Part shown: positions 37,454 to 46,354 of the stretch, piece by piece
Numbering within the stretch: the stretch's first letter is position 1
How the letters are laid out: every line of letters starts with the position of its first letter
Assembly (NCBI GenBank): GCA_016871315.1
Contig: VFZE01000003.1
Coordinates: forward strand, 1-64,000
Source: Acidimicrobiia bacterium
Lineage (GTDB): Bacteria; Acidobacteriota; Terriglobia; Bryobacterales; Bryobacteraceae
Direction: 5' to 3'
Length of the DNA: 64,000 nucleotides
The notes under the pieces: model-generated
What the model was told of the DNA's origin: nothing
Database searches by the model: none
Seen by the model: the letters and a program-made list of their open reading frames with translations, nothing else
Position numbers and translations under genes: made by a program

Positions 37454-37469
37454 GCCGCTATATAGCGGC
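37454..37469. promoter_or_regulatory. Perfect 16-base palindrome upstream of the beta-oxidation operon
   Basis: GCCGCTATATAGCGGC is fully self-complementary and lies 48-63 bases before the fadB-like ATG at 37406. Between here and the upstream stop at 37486 there is nothing else of note. A TetR- or FadR-type operator is plausible; the regulator is not in the neighbourhood. Confidence 0.5.
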
Positions 37470-37485
37470 GAGGCGAGAGATCGCC

Positions 37486-38034
37486 CTAATTGTGGCACTG
37501 CTTACACGCAGTTTCCTTGCTCAGGGTAAGCAGCGCCGGCGCGGCTGCCCCGTGCGCGTTATGACATAACTGGCAGTCGGCAAGAACACCCGGTATGTGC
37601 GTATGACTCTTCGGGAAGCTTTCCTTGTTGTGACAAGGGAAGCAAAGCGCCACTTGCGACGGCCGCTGCAGCGACCAGACGCTCCCTTTCACCACATGGC
37701 AAGTCTGGCAGTTGTTCACCGGAGGATGCTCGCGGAACGGCTTCCCGCCTCCTGCCTTCCCTACCGCGAACCGCAATTTCTGCGGCCCCTTTTCGGTGAG
37801 TAAGGTCAACTCGTGCGACCCCGGACCAACCTCAACCAGCGCCGTCACCACGCCGCCGGCCGGCCGCTCTACCTCCACCGGCTTCCCGTCAAGCCGCAAC
37901 TGCTCCCCTCTCGCAATCACCCGCACCGGTCCCTTCTCAAACAGGGAATCCGGTGCGGGAGAAACAATGTCCGGCGCCTGGGCCGGCAGAATCTTCAAAA
38001 GTACGAGCAGCAGGAATACCGCTCTCCGAATCAC
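37486..38034 (-). CDS. Exported tetraheme cytochrome c
   Basis: A 182-residue exported cytochrome. Signal peptide VFLLLVLLKILPAQA; a ~75-residue beta-type domain (DSLFEKGPVRVIARGEQLRL...) and then four CxxCH motifs (CQTCH, CFPCH, CQLCH, CKQCH), with His residues between (EHPPVNN, SHTHIPG) as probable sixth ligands. GTG at 38034 is chosen because it overlaps the upstream stop (GTGA); an ATG at 38052 would overlap by 22 bases. Coupling to the FMN hydroxyacid dehydrogenase suggests it is that enzyme's electron acceptor. Confidence 0.82.
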   Translation of the reverse strand: MIRRAVFLLLVLLKILPAQAPDIVSPAPDSLFEKGPVRVIARGEQLRLDGKPVEVERPAGGVVTALVEVGPGSHELTLLTEKGPQKLRFAVGKAGGGKPFREHPPVNNCQTCHVVKGSVWSLQRPSQVALCFPCHNKESFPKSHTHIPGVLADCQLCHNAHGAAAPALLTLSKETACKQCHN

Positions 38035-39203
38035 CGCGCCTCTCCGCGCCACCGCACCAGGCTACGGTCGATCGCCGCCAGGTTCGGAACCCCGGCCAAA
38101 CCCATGTCCAGCGCCAGCTCCGTGCGCAGCAGCTGCATCACCCGCTCCACCCCGCGCTGCCCGAACGCCGCCAGCCCGTACAGGTATGGCCGCGCCACGC
38201 ACACCGCTTTCGCGCCCAGCGCCAGCCCCTTCAAAACATCGGTGCCGCGCCGGAAGCCGCCATCCACCAGCACCGGAATCCTGCCGTGGACCGCCTTCAC
38301 CACCTCCGGCAGCGCCTCAATCGTCGCGCCCACATGGTCCAGCTGCCGCGCGCCATGGCTCGACACGATCACCGCCGACGCTCCGTGCTTCACGCACCGC
38401 TCTCCGTCCTCCGCCGTGAGAATCCCCTTCACGATCACCGGTAGCTTCGTCGCCGAGCACAGCTCCGAGAGCGTTTCCCAGGTCGGCGTCGGAAACGGCC
38501 GCTCCGGATAGATGCCCACCCTCCACGGGTTCTTCGCCTCCGGCAGCTTGCCCAGCGCGTCGCGCTTCGGCAATCCCGACTCGCACCAGGCGCGTTCCAG
38601 CTTGTTGCGGATGTCGCGCTCGCGATGCGAAACATGCATGATGTCCACCGTGAAGCAAATCCCCGAACAGCCCATCGCCTCCAGCCGCTTCACGAACGGC
38701 CTCATCGTCTGCGCCGTCCGCAGCTGGCCGCCGGTGGTCACCTGCCACCATTGCGGACCCTTGCCCGCCTCCACCATCTCATCGATTCCACCGTTGGTGA
38801 TGTGCAGCGCCTTGGCATTCACCGCCGCGCGCGCCACCGTGTTTTCCCCATCCGGGTGGAAACAGTTCTTGCCGCCCGCCGGGTCGAGAATAATCGGATA
38901 CGCCAGCTTCTGCCCCAGCAGCTCCAGCGACAGATCGATCTTCTGCACATTCACCAGCATCCGCGGACGCAGGATCAGCCGGTTGAACGCCTCCCGGCTG
39001 TCACGCAGCGCCACTTCGTCCTCGCTGCCGCCATCCAGGTAATCCCACGCCAGCGGGTCCAGCTTCTTCCGCGCCGCCTCGGCGAACTCCATCACGTTGA
39101 TGGGCCCGTACAGCGGATCGCTGTAGTCCTGCGCCTCCAGCCACGGCGCCGCCCCGAACATCCCCACCAGCCCCCGTATCGCCTTGCGCCTGGAAATTCT
39201 CAT
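38031..39203 (-). CDS. Tat-exported FMN-dependent alpha-hydroxyacid dehydrogenase
   Basis: A 390-residue protein of the lactate oxidase/flavocytochrome b2 family with a twin-arginine signal (RISRRKAIRGLVGMFG). The FMN site and catalytic residues are recognisable: WDYLDGGSEDE, K259 (PVIVKGIL), H283 and R286 in SSHGARQLD, VDGGFRRGTDVLKGLALGAK and PYLYGLAAFG. Two usual residues differ: the Asn of SNHG is Ser282, and the Tyr of the QLY motif is Thr (PQWWQVTT). It probably oxidises a 2-hydroxy acid in the periplasm and passes electrons to the coupled tetraheme cytochrome; the changed residues suggest an unusual substrate. Confidence 0.85.
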   Translation of the reverse strand: MRISRRKAIRGLVGMFGAAPWLEAQDYSDPLYGPINVMEFAEAARKKLDPLAWDYLDGGSEDEVALRDSREAFNRLILRPRMLVNVQKIDLSLELLGQKLAYPIILDPAGGKNCFHPDGENTVARAAVNAKALHITNGGIDEMVEAGKGPQWWQVTTGGQLRTAQTMRPFVKRLEAMGCSGICFTVDIMHVSHRERDIRNKLERAWCESGLPKRDALGKLPEAKNPWRVGIYPERPFPTPTWETLSELCSATKLPVIVKGILTAEDGERCVKHGASAVIVSSHGARQLDHVGATIEALPEVVKAVHGRIPVLVDGGFRRGTDVLKGLALGAKAVCVARPYLYGLAAFGQRGVERVMQLLRTELALDMGLAGVPNLAAIDRSLVRWRGEAR

Positions 39204-39223
39204 CTGGGCTACCAATACATCAC

Positions 39224-39430
39224 AACCCTGCCCTCTCTGCAAATCGCCCATTCCAGGGTGCCTCCATCACCAGCTCCGGCGATGTCCGCCTCACGGGACA
39301 GACCATCGGCTCCGGAGCCAGCCTCACCGGCGCCGATGAGACCGAGTACATTGCCAGCGTCGATGCCGCCTACAAAGACCGCCTTCTCCTGGCGCTTCTG
39401 GAAAAAGCCTTCGCCGGCAACCATGATGCC
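39224..39430 (+). pseudogene. 5'-truncated coding remnant
   Basis: A plus-strand frame without any ATG, GTG or TTG near its beginning encodes protein-like sequence with G/C-ending codons: GASITSSGDVRLTGQTIGSG and ADETEYIASVDAAYKDRLLL ALLEKAFAG. It lies immediately divergent from the hydroxyacid dehydrogenase start and runs into the ATGATG of the membrane protein gene in a different frame. It appears to be the 3' part of a lost gene. No family is recognised. Confidence 0.35.
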
Positions 39431-39824
39431 TCGCAGGCGCCCGCACCAGATCGTCTTTGCCGCCGCCGGCCTTTACAACATCGCTTGGGGAATTTTGTCC
39501 ATTCTTGATCCGCAATGGTTCTTCCGTTTCGCGGGCATGCCTCCCGCCAATCACCCCGAAATCTTCGCCTGTCTCGGCATGGTGCTTGGCTTGTATGGGC
39601 TCCTTGATTTGGAAGTTGCCCGCCGGCCGGAGCAGGGCTGGCCCATTGCCGCCGTAGGCCTGGCGGGAAAGCTGCTCGGACCCATCGGAGCCGTTGTCTT
39701 GATCTCAACCGGGGCATGGCCCGTCAAGGCCTTCCTGTTATGCGTCACCAACGATCTGATCTGGTGGGTCCCCTTCGCGCTTTATATCCGCGATAGCTGC
39801 TCCGCTACCGCACGGCAACCGTAA
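39423..39824 (+). CDS. Small integral membrane protein, unknown function
   Basis: A 133-residue protein with four membrane segments (IVFAAAGLYNIAWGILSIL, ACLGMVLGLYGLLDLEVA, AAVGLAGKLLGPIGAVVLIS, AFLLCVTNDLIWWVPFAL). The first ATG at 39423 or the next at 39426 may be used. Proteins with this NDLIWWVPF ending are widespread but uncharacterised. Its last 20 bases overlap the 3' end of the BACON-repeat gene on the opposite strand. Confidence 0.65.
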   Translation: MMPRRRPHQIVFAAAGLYNIAWGILSILDPQWFFRFAGMPPANHPEIFACLGMVLGLYGLLDLEVARRPEQGWPIAAVGLAGKLLGPIGAVVLISTGAWPVKAFLLCVTNDLIWWVPFALYIRDSCSATARQP

Positions 39825-41874
39825 CCCCATCCTGGCTGCTCAACTCCCCTACGCCGAACCGCACCGATGCTTCCCCCGCCGCCGTTCCCAACGGAATGCG
39901 CGCGTTGATCTGAATTACGCCAGCCACCAGTCCGGGCGCTGAACCCGCGTACAACACCCCCGCCTCCGCATCCCCAATAAACACCTTCACCGGCAACTTC
40001 GGCCGCGCCAGCGCCGAGCCGGTCAGCCGTCCATCCACGCCCGCCGGCTCCGTCTCTCCTTCGCCGGTCGCGAAGATCATGATGATCGACCCCGCCGCCG
40101 CCGGATTCGCCGCGCTGTTCACCTGGAAGTCCTCGTTCAGAATAGCGCCCGGTCCGCTTCCGGTCGCGCTCCGCGTGAAGATCGCCGGAGCCGCCGCCGC
40201 CATCGCCATCGGCACCGCATTTGACCTCCGTCCCTCGAACTCTACCTGCACCCGCGTGCTCTCCCGTCCCGCGGTTGCGTACGGCACGATTGCGCTCACC
40301 TGTCCCGCCGCGCTGAACACCATCGGCGCAGCCTCATCGTCAAACAGCACCCGCGTGCCGCTCAGTGTTTTCGTCAAAGATTGGCCGTCCGAGGTCAGCT
40401 CCAGCGTCGCCAGATTCGCCGGACCCAGATGCAGCCCGAACAAGGTCACGATCTCTCCGGGAGCCAGCGGCCCCGGCTGAAAACTGGCCGCGTTCACAAT
40501 GCCCGCCGCTGTAATCTGCGGTCCCGCCGCCGCCTGCGTAACGGTAAAGGTCTGCCCCGCCACAAGAATCGTGCCCGTCCGCGGCGCGCTGTCCGGATTC
40601 GGTAACGCCGCATAGCTCACTGTACCGCTCGTTCCGCCGCGCGACACCGCTTGCACGCGGATCCAGTTGGCGTTGCTCGTAGCGTCCCAGTTGCAGTCCG
40701 TCGAAGTGGCCGTCACGCCGATGCTCCCATTGCCGCCGGCGCCGTCGATCGCCGCGCCCAAGGGCGAAATCGTGTAGCTGCACGCCGCGCCTTGCTGCGA
40801 AACCGCAAAACCCCGGCCGCTGACATTGATGTTTCCATTGCGCGCTTGATTGGATGTGTTGGCGGCAACCGTGTAGTTCACCGTCCCATTGCCCGAACCG
40901 GTCCCCCCCGACGTCACCGCGATCCAGGAATCCTGCGTTGTAGTCCTCCATTCGCAGGTTGTCGCTACCGTGAAACTCCCCTGGCCGGCCGCGGCCGCGA
41001 ACGCTGCGTTCGGCGGCGTGAGAATCAGGTTGCACATCGCCCCCGCCTGCGTGATCACCAACTGCACATCGGCAACCGTAATCATGCCAACCCGCGCTTC
41101 GGGCGTCCGATTGGCCGCCACTGTGTAGCTCACCGGGCTCGCTCCCGCCGCGCCCGGGTTGATCGTGATCCACGGCACGTTCGCCGTCGCCGTCCACGCG
41201 CAGCCCAGCGGCGAGGTCACCTCCACCGAGCCCGTCCCGCCTTCCGCGCCGATATTCGCCACCGCCGGCGTAAGCGTGAAACTGCACCCCGCCGCCGACT
41301 GCGTGATCACCAGCGTCTGCCCGCTCACGCTGATGCGCCCGATCCGCTCCGTCGCCGCCGGATTCGCTCCGACCGTGAATGCCAGCGACCCGTTGCCCGT
41401 TCCCGTACGGCTCCCTCCGAAGACAATCCAATCGGCGTCGGTTGTCACCTCCCAGCTGCACGGCGTGTTGATCGTCAGCGTCCCGCCCGCTCCTTCCGAC
41501 GGGAAACGGCTTCGCGAAAGGTTGAATTGGAAATTACACACCGCCGCCGCCTGATTCACCGTGAACGTCCGCGTCGCCACCAGAATCGTTCCCGTGCGCG
41601 GAAATGGAGTCAAGTTCTGCCGTACCGCGTAACCGGCCGACCCGTTCCCCGTCCCCGTCTCCCCGAACGAGATTGTGATCCACTCCGCCTGGCTCGTCAC
41701 GTCTCTCCGGCAGTTGCTCGGTGAAGCCGTGATCCGGATACTGTCCCGGTACGCACCATCCGGACTATTCGCCGCGCGAGCTGGTATGTTCACTCCCGTC
41801 GGCTCGATCGAGTAACTACAATTCGTCTGTGCCTCCGCGGCGCCGATAACAAGAAACAAGAAAACGAAAAACAT
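39805..41874 (-). CDS. Exported BACON-repeat protein with TIGR03437-type domain
   Basis: A 689-residue exported protein (signal FFVFLFLVIGAAEAQ). Five ~88-residue BACON-type repeats, each opening with a Cys-aromatic/aliphatic pattern (NCSYSIEP, VCNFQFNL, GCSFTLTP, MCNLILTP, ACSYTISP) and containing a W-I strand (EWITISF, DWIVFGG, PWITINP, SWIAVTS, NWIRVQA). The regular pairing of Cys in each repeat suggests disulfides. The last ~240 residues are the TIGR03437-type domain (AAGIVNAASFQPGPLAPGEI, IVPYATAG). BACON domains are linked to glycan or mucin binding. Overlaps the membrane-protein gene tail by 20 bases. A surface glycan-binding role is inferred. Confidence 0.82.
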   Translation of the reverse strand: MFFVFLFLVIGAAEAQTNCSYSIEPTGVNIPARAANSPDGAYRDSIRITASPSNCRRDVTSQAEWITISFGETGTGNGSAGYAVRQNLTPFPRTGTILVATRTFTVNQAAAVCNFQFNLSRSRFPSEGAGGTLTINTPCSWEVTTDADWIVFGGSRTGTGNGSLAFTVGANPAATERIGRISVSGQTLVITQSAAGCSFTLTPAVANIGAEGGTGSVEVTSPLGCAWTATANVPWITINPGAAGASPVSYTVAANRTPEARVGMITVADVQLVITQAGAMCNLILTPPNAAFAAAAGQGSFTVATTCEWRTTTQDSWIAVTSGGTGSGNGTVNYTVAANTSNQARNGNINVSGRGFAVSQQGAACSYTISPLGAAIDGAGGNGSIGVTATSTDCNWDATSNANWIRVQAVSRGGTSGTVSYAALPNPDSAPRTGTILVAGQTFTVTQAAAGPQITAAGIVNAASFQPGPLAPGEIVTLFGLHLGPANLATLELTSDGQSLTKTLSGTRVLFDDEAAPMVFSAAGQVSAIVPYATAGRESTRVQVEFEGRRSNAVPMAMAAAAPAIFTRSATGSGPGAILNEDFQVNSAANPAAAGSIIMIFATGEGETEPAGVDGRLTGSALARPKLPVKVFIGDAEAGVLYAGSAPGLVAGVIQINARIPLGTAAGEASVRFGVGELSSQDGVTVAVR

Positions 41875-41879
41875 GCGGC

Positions 41880-42485
41880 CTATTTCACGTCAAGGTGGAA
41901 TCGCAGCCGGAACACCACAGCCGACGGAGTTACTTCAATCGAGGACACATCGAAATTCGACAATTCCGGTTTGTAGCCGGTTCGCGCCCCGCCCTGCTCC
42001 AGCACCCGCCGCGCCTCTGCCGCCAGCGGATACCGCAGGTCTCTCTCCATGCTCCTCGCAATCGTCTGGCGGACCCGCCGCTTGTAGAAACTATCCTTCC
42101 CATACGACTCCACCATCACATTCCTAAACACCGCCGAACCCTCTTTGTAGTGCAGATGAGTGAAGATCGTCAAATCAAAGGAATCTCCCAACCCGACGCA
42201 CTTACCGAACAGATCAATCGCCGAACGCCCGGTGAACCGCGCCCGGATCCGCAACCGCGACTGCTCATGCCCCACCCGCGGCTTCTCCAAATAGGCGAAG
42301 TTGCACTGCTGCTCGGTCTTACCCTTCACGAACTTCCGCCCCTCTTCGGTGAATACCTGACTGGCCAGCATCCGCTCCAGCGCCGTGAAGTGGAGCCGTA
42401 TCTCCACCTGGGCCGCCGCAGGAGCGGCGCCGGCCGCCATCAGGGCACAAACCAGACCTCGGGCGAATAGACTGCGCTCTAGCAA
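41880..42485 (-). CDS. Exported protein of unknown function
   Basis: A 201-residue protein with a signal peptide (GLVCALMAAGAAPAAAQ). The mature part has alternating beta and helix (VEIRLHFTALERMLASQVFT, RLRIRARFTGRSAIDLFGKC, SVFRLRFHLDVK-like end) and resembles lipid- or membrane-associated BPI/LEA-like folds only weakly; no domain can be named. It ends 5 bases upstream of the BACON-repeat gene start and is probably cotranscribed with it. Confidence 0.6.
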   Translation of the reverse strand: MLERSLFARGLVCALMAAGAAPAAAQVEIRLHFTALERMLASQVFTEEGRKFVKGKTEQQCNFAYLEKPRVGHEQSRLRIRARFTGRSAIDLFGKCVGLGDSFDLTIFTHLHYKEGSAVFRNVMVESYGKDSFYKRRVRQTIARSMERDLRYPLAAEARRVLEQGGARTGYKPELSNFDVSSIEVTPSAVVFRLRFHLDVK

Positions 42486-42512
42486 GCCACAGTGTAGCCC
42501 ACACGGCCAGGC

Positions 42513-42974
42513 CTACGATTTGTTCTTCAGTAGCTCCGGATCTTCCACGATCCCGGCGTACTTGATCTCGGCCATAAAGCTCTGCGCCGCCAGCCGCTCG
42601 CCCACGCGAATGATGGAATTCGCCAGCATCCCCGCGTTGAACGACTGCTCGGTCTCCCCGTCCGACACCACGATCATCCGCTCCACCGTTCGCGAAAATG
42701 GGCCAGAGATCCGGTTCTCTTCATCCAGGCTCACCGATACCTTCGGCAGCAGCCCGCGCACGAAATGCAGCACCTTGATCGAGGTCTCATACGTGGCGAA
42801 CGTCAGCGGGTTCAGCCACGGCCACTGAAAGTGCAGTCCGAACGGACCAGTCCAACTCGGATGCTCGAACGTGAAGCCGGTATCGGTCCCGTCCTCCCGG
42901 TATGTCTTGCCCGTCGCCGCGTCAAAGTAGATGCCATGATAATTTGACAATCCACGAATCGATTCTTTGCTCAT
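42513..42974 (-). CDS. Protein of unknown function
   Basis: A 153-residue protein without signal peptide (MSKESIRGLSNYHGIYFDAA, PSWTGPFGLHFQWPWLNPLT). The start is ATG 42974, preceded by AAGGAG. It contains no recognised domain; the DEENRISGPFSRTVERMIVV segment is hydrophilic-beta. A hairpin at 42990-43009 lies in its leader. It is separated by 27 bases from the exported protein at 42485, so one operon to 39805 is possible. Confidence 0.6.
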   Translation of the reverse strand: MSKESIRGLSNYHGIYFDAATGKTYREDGTDTGFTFEHPSWTGPFGLHFQWPWLNPLTFATYETSIKVLHFVRGLLPKVSVSLDEENRISGPFSRTVERMIVVSDGETEQSFNAGMLANSIIRVGERLAAQSFMAEIKYAGIVEDPELLKNKS

Positions 42975-42989
42975 GCTTACTCCTTGCGG

Positions 42990-43009
42990 GGGCTTCTTCT
43001 GAGAAGCCC
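42990..43009. promoter_or_regulatory. Leader hairpin upstream of 42974 gene
   Basis: GGGCTTCT (42990-42997) and AGAAGCCC (43002-43009) form a perfect 8-base stem with a 4-base loop just 5' of the ribosome-binding site on the minus strand. There is no T run after it in that direction, so a regulatory or RNA-stabilising leader is more likely than a terminator. From here to 43127 there is no gene. Confidence 0.4.
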
Positions 43010-43127
43010 TCGCCGGTTTCAACCTAACCGGCCAAGAAGAGAAGCCGCCCTAAACGGTTGACACAAGCCGTTGATTCTCAAGGGTAAGTAAATTTCGAAG
43101 CTTCGTGACCGCCCGCCCGATTCCGCC

Positions 43128-44435
43128 TCAGGCCGCCGAGACCACGCCGTCAAGCTTCCGGGTGGCTGTGGGGAATCTATCGAGCTCCGCGCCCATCACG
43201 TCGTTGGCGAGCGCGAGGTAGAGTTCGCCCATCGTGCCGGTTGTCTTGGTGTGTTGGCTTTTGCGCAGCTTGTTGTGCCCGGCCAGGATCGCCACCAGAC
43301 CATTGTTCTTGTGCGCGTTCGCCTCGGCGTGCTCATGGATGTAGGCGAGGCAGCAATGATCCAGCAGTGTGCCGTCGCCCTCCGGGATCGAAAGGAGCCT
43401 GCCGATGAGGTAAGCGAACTCCTCGGCATGCCACCGGCAGATGTCGCGCAGGATGCGCTGCCCGCGTGGGGAATCGGCGCTGGTATGCGTGTAATCGTGG
43501 TGCCGCAGAGTCGTGTAGCCCAGCCAAGGGAGCCGCACCAGGCTCTGGCACTTGGTCAGCATATAGGTGGCAACTTGCGTCTGGCCGGAGGCCAGCGCGT
43601 GCACCAGCAGCTCCGATTGCAACTTGGCAATCCGCGGATAATCCTTCACGTCGCCGCCCGGATCCGGCACTTGAACGCGGCTGTATTCCGGCGGCAGCGC
43701 GAGAATCGCCTTTTCCAGATCGCGTACAGAGGCGAAATGATCCTCCACCCGCTGCTGGTCCTGTTTGCCCAGCGTGCGCTTCAGCTCCGTGAAGTCCTCG
43801 CGCACGGCGTCCAGCACGCTCTGCTTGCGCTCCCGCCACGCCGGTTGCTTGGATTGAAAAATCCGGTCGAAGAGGTTGTGCGGGATCAACTCCGGCGGCA
43901 GCGCCCGCTCATACCCCGCCCAGCTCATGTTGCGGTGAATACTCTCTCCGTGGGATTCCTGGCACACGCCGATCTGCAAGGAGCGGAACCGCGTGGCCCC
44001 GCCCATGCGCGCGGCGATCATCTGGTCAATCGACGGTCCGCCTGCGCCGCGTCCGGTGAACGAGGTTCCCGACACCAGCCCGCTCATCGAGCGGTGATGA
44101 TCGTTGCCCGGCCCCGGCATGCGAGCGGCGGGATTGTCGAGCCCCGACAATACATGGATCCGGTCGCGAAACGGCGCCAGCGGCGACAGACAGGGCGTCA
44201 GCTTGTAGTCCGGCCCAGTTTCCGAAGGAATCCAGTACCGCTCCGGGATCCCGTTGCCGTTGAACCAAAGCACGAATCGCGAGGGAATCCCGCCAGTGGC
44301 CGCGTAGGCGGTCCCATGGGAGTTGAACATCATTTGCAACGGTGGCAGCGCGACACGCACCACTGCTCCCGCGGCTCCAACCCCGCGCAGGAATCTCCGG
44401 CGTGAATATTGTTTCGCCCCGCTGATCGGCTTCAT
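43128..44435 (-). CDS. Tat-exported DUF1552 protein
   Basis: A 435-residue protein with a twin-arginine signal ([17 protein letters not shown]) followed by a DUF1552 domain ([74 protein letters not shown]). DUF1552 proteins almost always follow DUF1592-type cytochrome proteins in Planctomycetes and Acidobacteria and resemble alkaline-phosphatase-superfamily hydrolases; their substrate is unknown. The start at 44435 overlaps the DUF1592 stop as ATGA. Last gene of the eight-gene operon. Confidence 0.88.
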   Translation of the reverse strand: MKPISGAKQYSRRRFLRGVGAAGAVVRVALPPLQMMFNSHGTAYAATGGIPSRFVLWFNGNGIPERYWIPSETGPDYKLTPCLSPLAPFRDRIHVLSGLDNPAARMPGPGNDHHRSMSGLVSGTSFTGRGAGGPSIDQMIAARMGGATRFRSLQIGVCQESHGESIHRNMSWAGYERALPPELIPHNLFDRIFQSKQPAWRERKQSVLDAVREDFTELKRTLGKQDQQRVEDHFASVRDLEKAILALPPEYSRVQVPDPGGDVKDYPRIAKLQSELLVHALASGQTQVATYMLTKCQSLVRLPWLGYTTLRHHDYTHTSADSPRGQRILRDICRWHAEEFAYLIGRLLSIPEGDGTLLDHCCLAYIHEHAEANAHKNNGLVAILAGHNKLRKSQHTKTTGTMGELYLALANDVMGAELDRFPTATRKLDGVVSAA

Positions 44436-46354
44436 TCCCGTGCCTCGGTTGCTAATTCCCCAGCTAGGAATATCATAAGCTCTTTCAGCCGGTACCGCGA
44501 CTCCCGGAACAGTCTCCGCCCGCGCGCAATCACCGGCTCTTCCTTGGCCGCCTCGTGACGCCCGGCCGCGTACCGGAACAGCTGCCGCACGATGCATTCC
44601 TGACACAGCTCGCTTCGCGCCAGGATTTCGCCTAGCTGCGCCGGCCCGCTGAACTTGGAATCCGCGATGCCGCTCACCTCTCCGGTTGCATCCAGTTCCA
44701 GATCCACCGTGACCGGCTTCTCGTCCCGGCCCTCGCGCGTGGGAAAGAAGGTGATCCGGTCCTTGGCGCGCTGCCGCCCGATGGCGTCATATTGTTCCAG
44801 GCCGAACCCGATGGGGTCCATCAGCCGGTGGCAGCCCGCGCAGGACGGGTTGGTCACATGCTCCTCCAGGCGCTGGCGGATCGTCTGCGGGCGCGAGACC
44901 AGGATGGGCGGCAAATTGCTGTTGGTGCCGGGCGGCGGATCAGGCACGGTCTGGCAGAGGAAATGCTCGCGCACGAAGAACCCGCGCACGGTGGGGGCGG
45001 TCTCGCCCGGTTTGCTGGTCAGCGCCAGGAACAGGGCATGCGCGAGTATGCCGCGGCGGTTCATCGCAACCGGAAACTCCACTCTGGCGAACTCGCCCTC
45101 CAGCGCGGGAAGCCCGTAGAGCGAAGCCAGTTCCGCGTTCAGGAAGCTGTGGCGCGCCGTGAAAATATCCATGAAGTTTCCATCGTTCCAGGTGAGATCG
45201 CTTATCAGCCGCCGCGTCTCCTCCGTCATCGCCACACCCAGTTCCTCGTTGAACTGCGGAAACAGCCTGCGGTCTTTCACCGAATTCAGCACCAGATCAA
45301 AGCGCAGCCACTGCGAGAGAAACTCGTCAAACGCCTCACGCGCCCGCGGGTCGGCCAGCATGCGCCGCGCCGTGCGCTCCACTCCTGCCCGCGATGATAA
45401 CTCCCCGGCCTGGGCGCCGCGGAACAGTTCCTGGTCCGGCATCGTGTCCCACAAGAAGTAGGAAAGCCGCGTGGCGATCTCATAACCCTTCGCCGCGCCG
45501 TCTTCCGGCCGCAGCAGAAACTTCGGTGATTGCAGCATCGCCTCCATGACCAGCCGCGCCCCATCCAGAAACTGCCCAGTCCGGCGCGCTTCCCCGATCA
45601 GCATTCCGAGATAGCGGCTCTGCTCCGAACTGGTCAGCGGCCGCCGGAAGGCGCGCGCTCCAAAGGAACGCACGAAGCTCGCCGCGCATTCCCTGTCCAC
45701 CGCGTTCTTCGGCTGGCATCCAAGCAGCTTGTTCTCATCCCGGTTGCCGGGGAACGCATTCCGCGCCAGCCTTTCGGCCGACTTGTTGTAAGCCTCCGCC
45801 AGCAGCGGCGAGATGTCTTGTGCCGCGCTCTGGTTCTTGAATCCGTGAACAAAGTCCTCCGGGGGAAACCGATCCGCCGGCCGGCTACGGTCGCCAATCA
45901 GGTCGCGAACGGTGTTGTTGTACTGGCTATGCGTGAGCCTGCGGACCTGCGCCAACGGACCCTCTTCCACCGCCTTGGACAAAACCTCCGGCGCTTTCGC
46001 GGCAAGGTGGCGCACCCATTCCAGAAGGAGCCGCGCCTCGGCGCTATCCGGGCGGATCATTTGTCCGCCGGTGTGTTGTTCGCGATTAGTCGGCTTCATC
46101 AGCAGTGGCGACCGCTCCGGCGCACCACGGTCGATCAACGCGCCAAGCCGCGCGCCGAATTCCTCAATCTCCGTCTTGCCTGCATCTGCCGCGGGCATGC
46201 GCAGGCGCGTCGCCGCGGCCAGTCCTCCTTGCGTGTGGCATACCCGGCAGTTGCCGCCTTGAAACACCGGGTACACCTTGGTCGAGAAATGATCGGGACC
46301 AAGCTCGGCCGCCGCGCAACTAAACGCCGCCAACATCAGCGCGCGCCGCCTCAT
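44432..46354 (-). CDS. Exported DUF1592/PSD-type cytochrome-like protein
   Basis: A 640-residue exported protein ([15 protein letters not shown]) with the standard order: a CxxCH motif ([10 protein letters not shown]), DUF1587 ([16 protein letters not shown]), DUF1595 ([20 protein letters not shown]), DUF1592 ([20 protein letters not shown]), DUF1588 ([20 protein letters not shown]) with a second CxxCH ([20 protein letters not shown]), and DUF1585 ([15 protein letters not shown]). This gene type pairs with DUF1552, as here. Function is unknown; a periplasmic redox role is inferred from the heme motifs. It overlaps both neighbours by four bases. Confidence 0.9.
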   Translation of the reverse strand: MRRRALMLAAFSCAAAELGPDHFSTKVYPVFQGGNCRVCHTQGGLAAATRLRMPAADAGKTEIEEFGARLGALIDRGAPERSPLLMKPTNREQHTGGQMIRPDSAEARLLLEWVRHLAAKAPEVLSKAVEEGPLAQVRRLTHSQYNNTVRDLIGDRSRPADRFPPEDFVHGFKNQSAAQDISPLLAEAYNKSAERLARNAFPGNRDENKLLGCQPKNAVDRECAASFVRSFGARAFRRPLTSSEQSRYLGMLIGEARRTGQFLDGARLVMEAMLQSPKFLLRPEDGAAKGYEIATRLSYFLWDTMPDQELFRGAQAGELSSRAGVERTARRMLADPRAREAFDEFLSQWLRFDLVLNSVKDRRLFPQFNEELGVAMTEETRRLISDLTWNDGNFMDIFTARHSFLNAELASLYGLPALEGEFARVEFPVAMNRRGILAHALFLALTSKPGETAPTVRGFFVREHFLCQTVPDPPPGTNSNLPPILVSRPQTIRQRLEEHVTNPSCAGCHRLMDPIGFGLEQYDAIGRQRAKDRITFFPTREGRDEKPVTVDLELDATGEVSGIADSKFSGPAQLGEILARSELCQECIVRQLFRYAAGRHEAAKEEPVIARGRRLFRESRYRLKELMIFLAGELATEARE

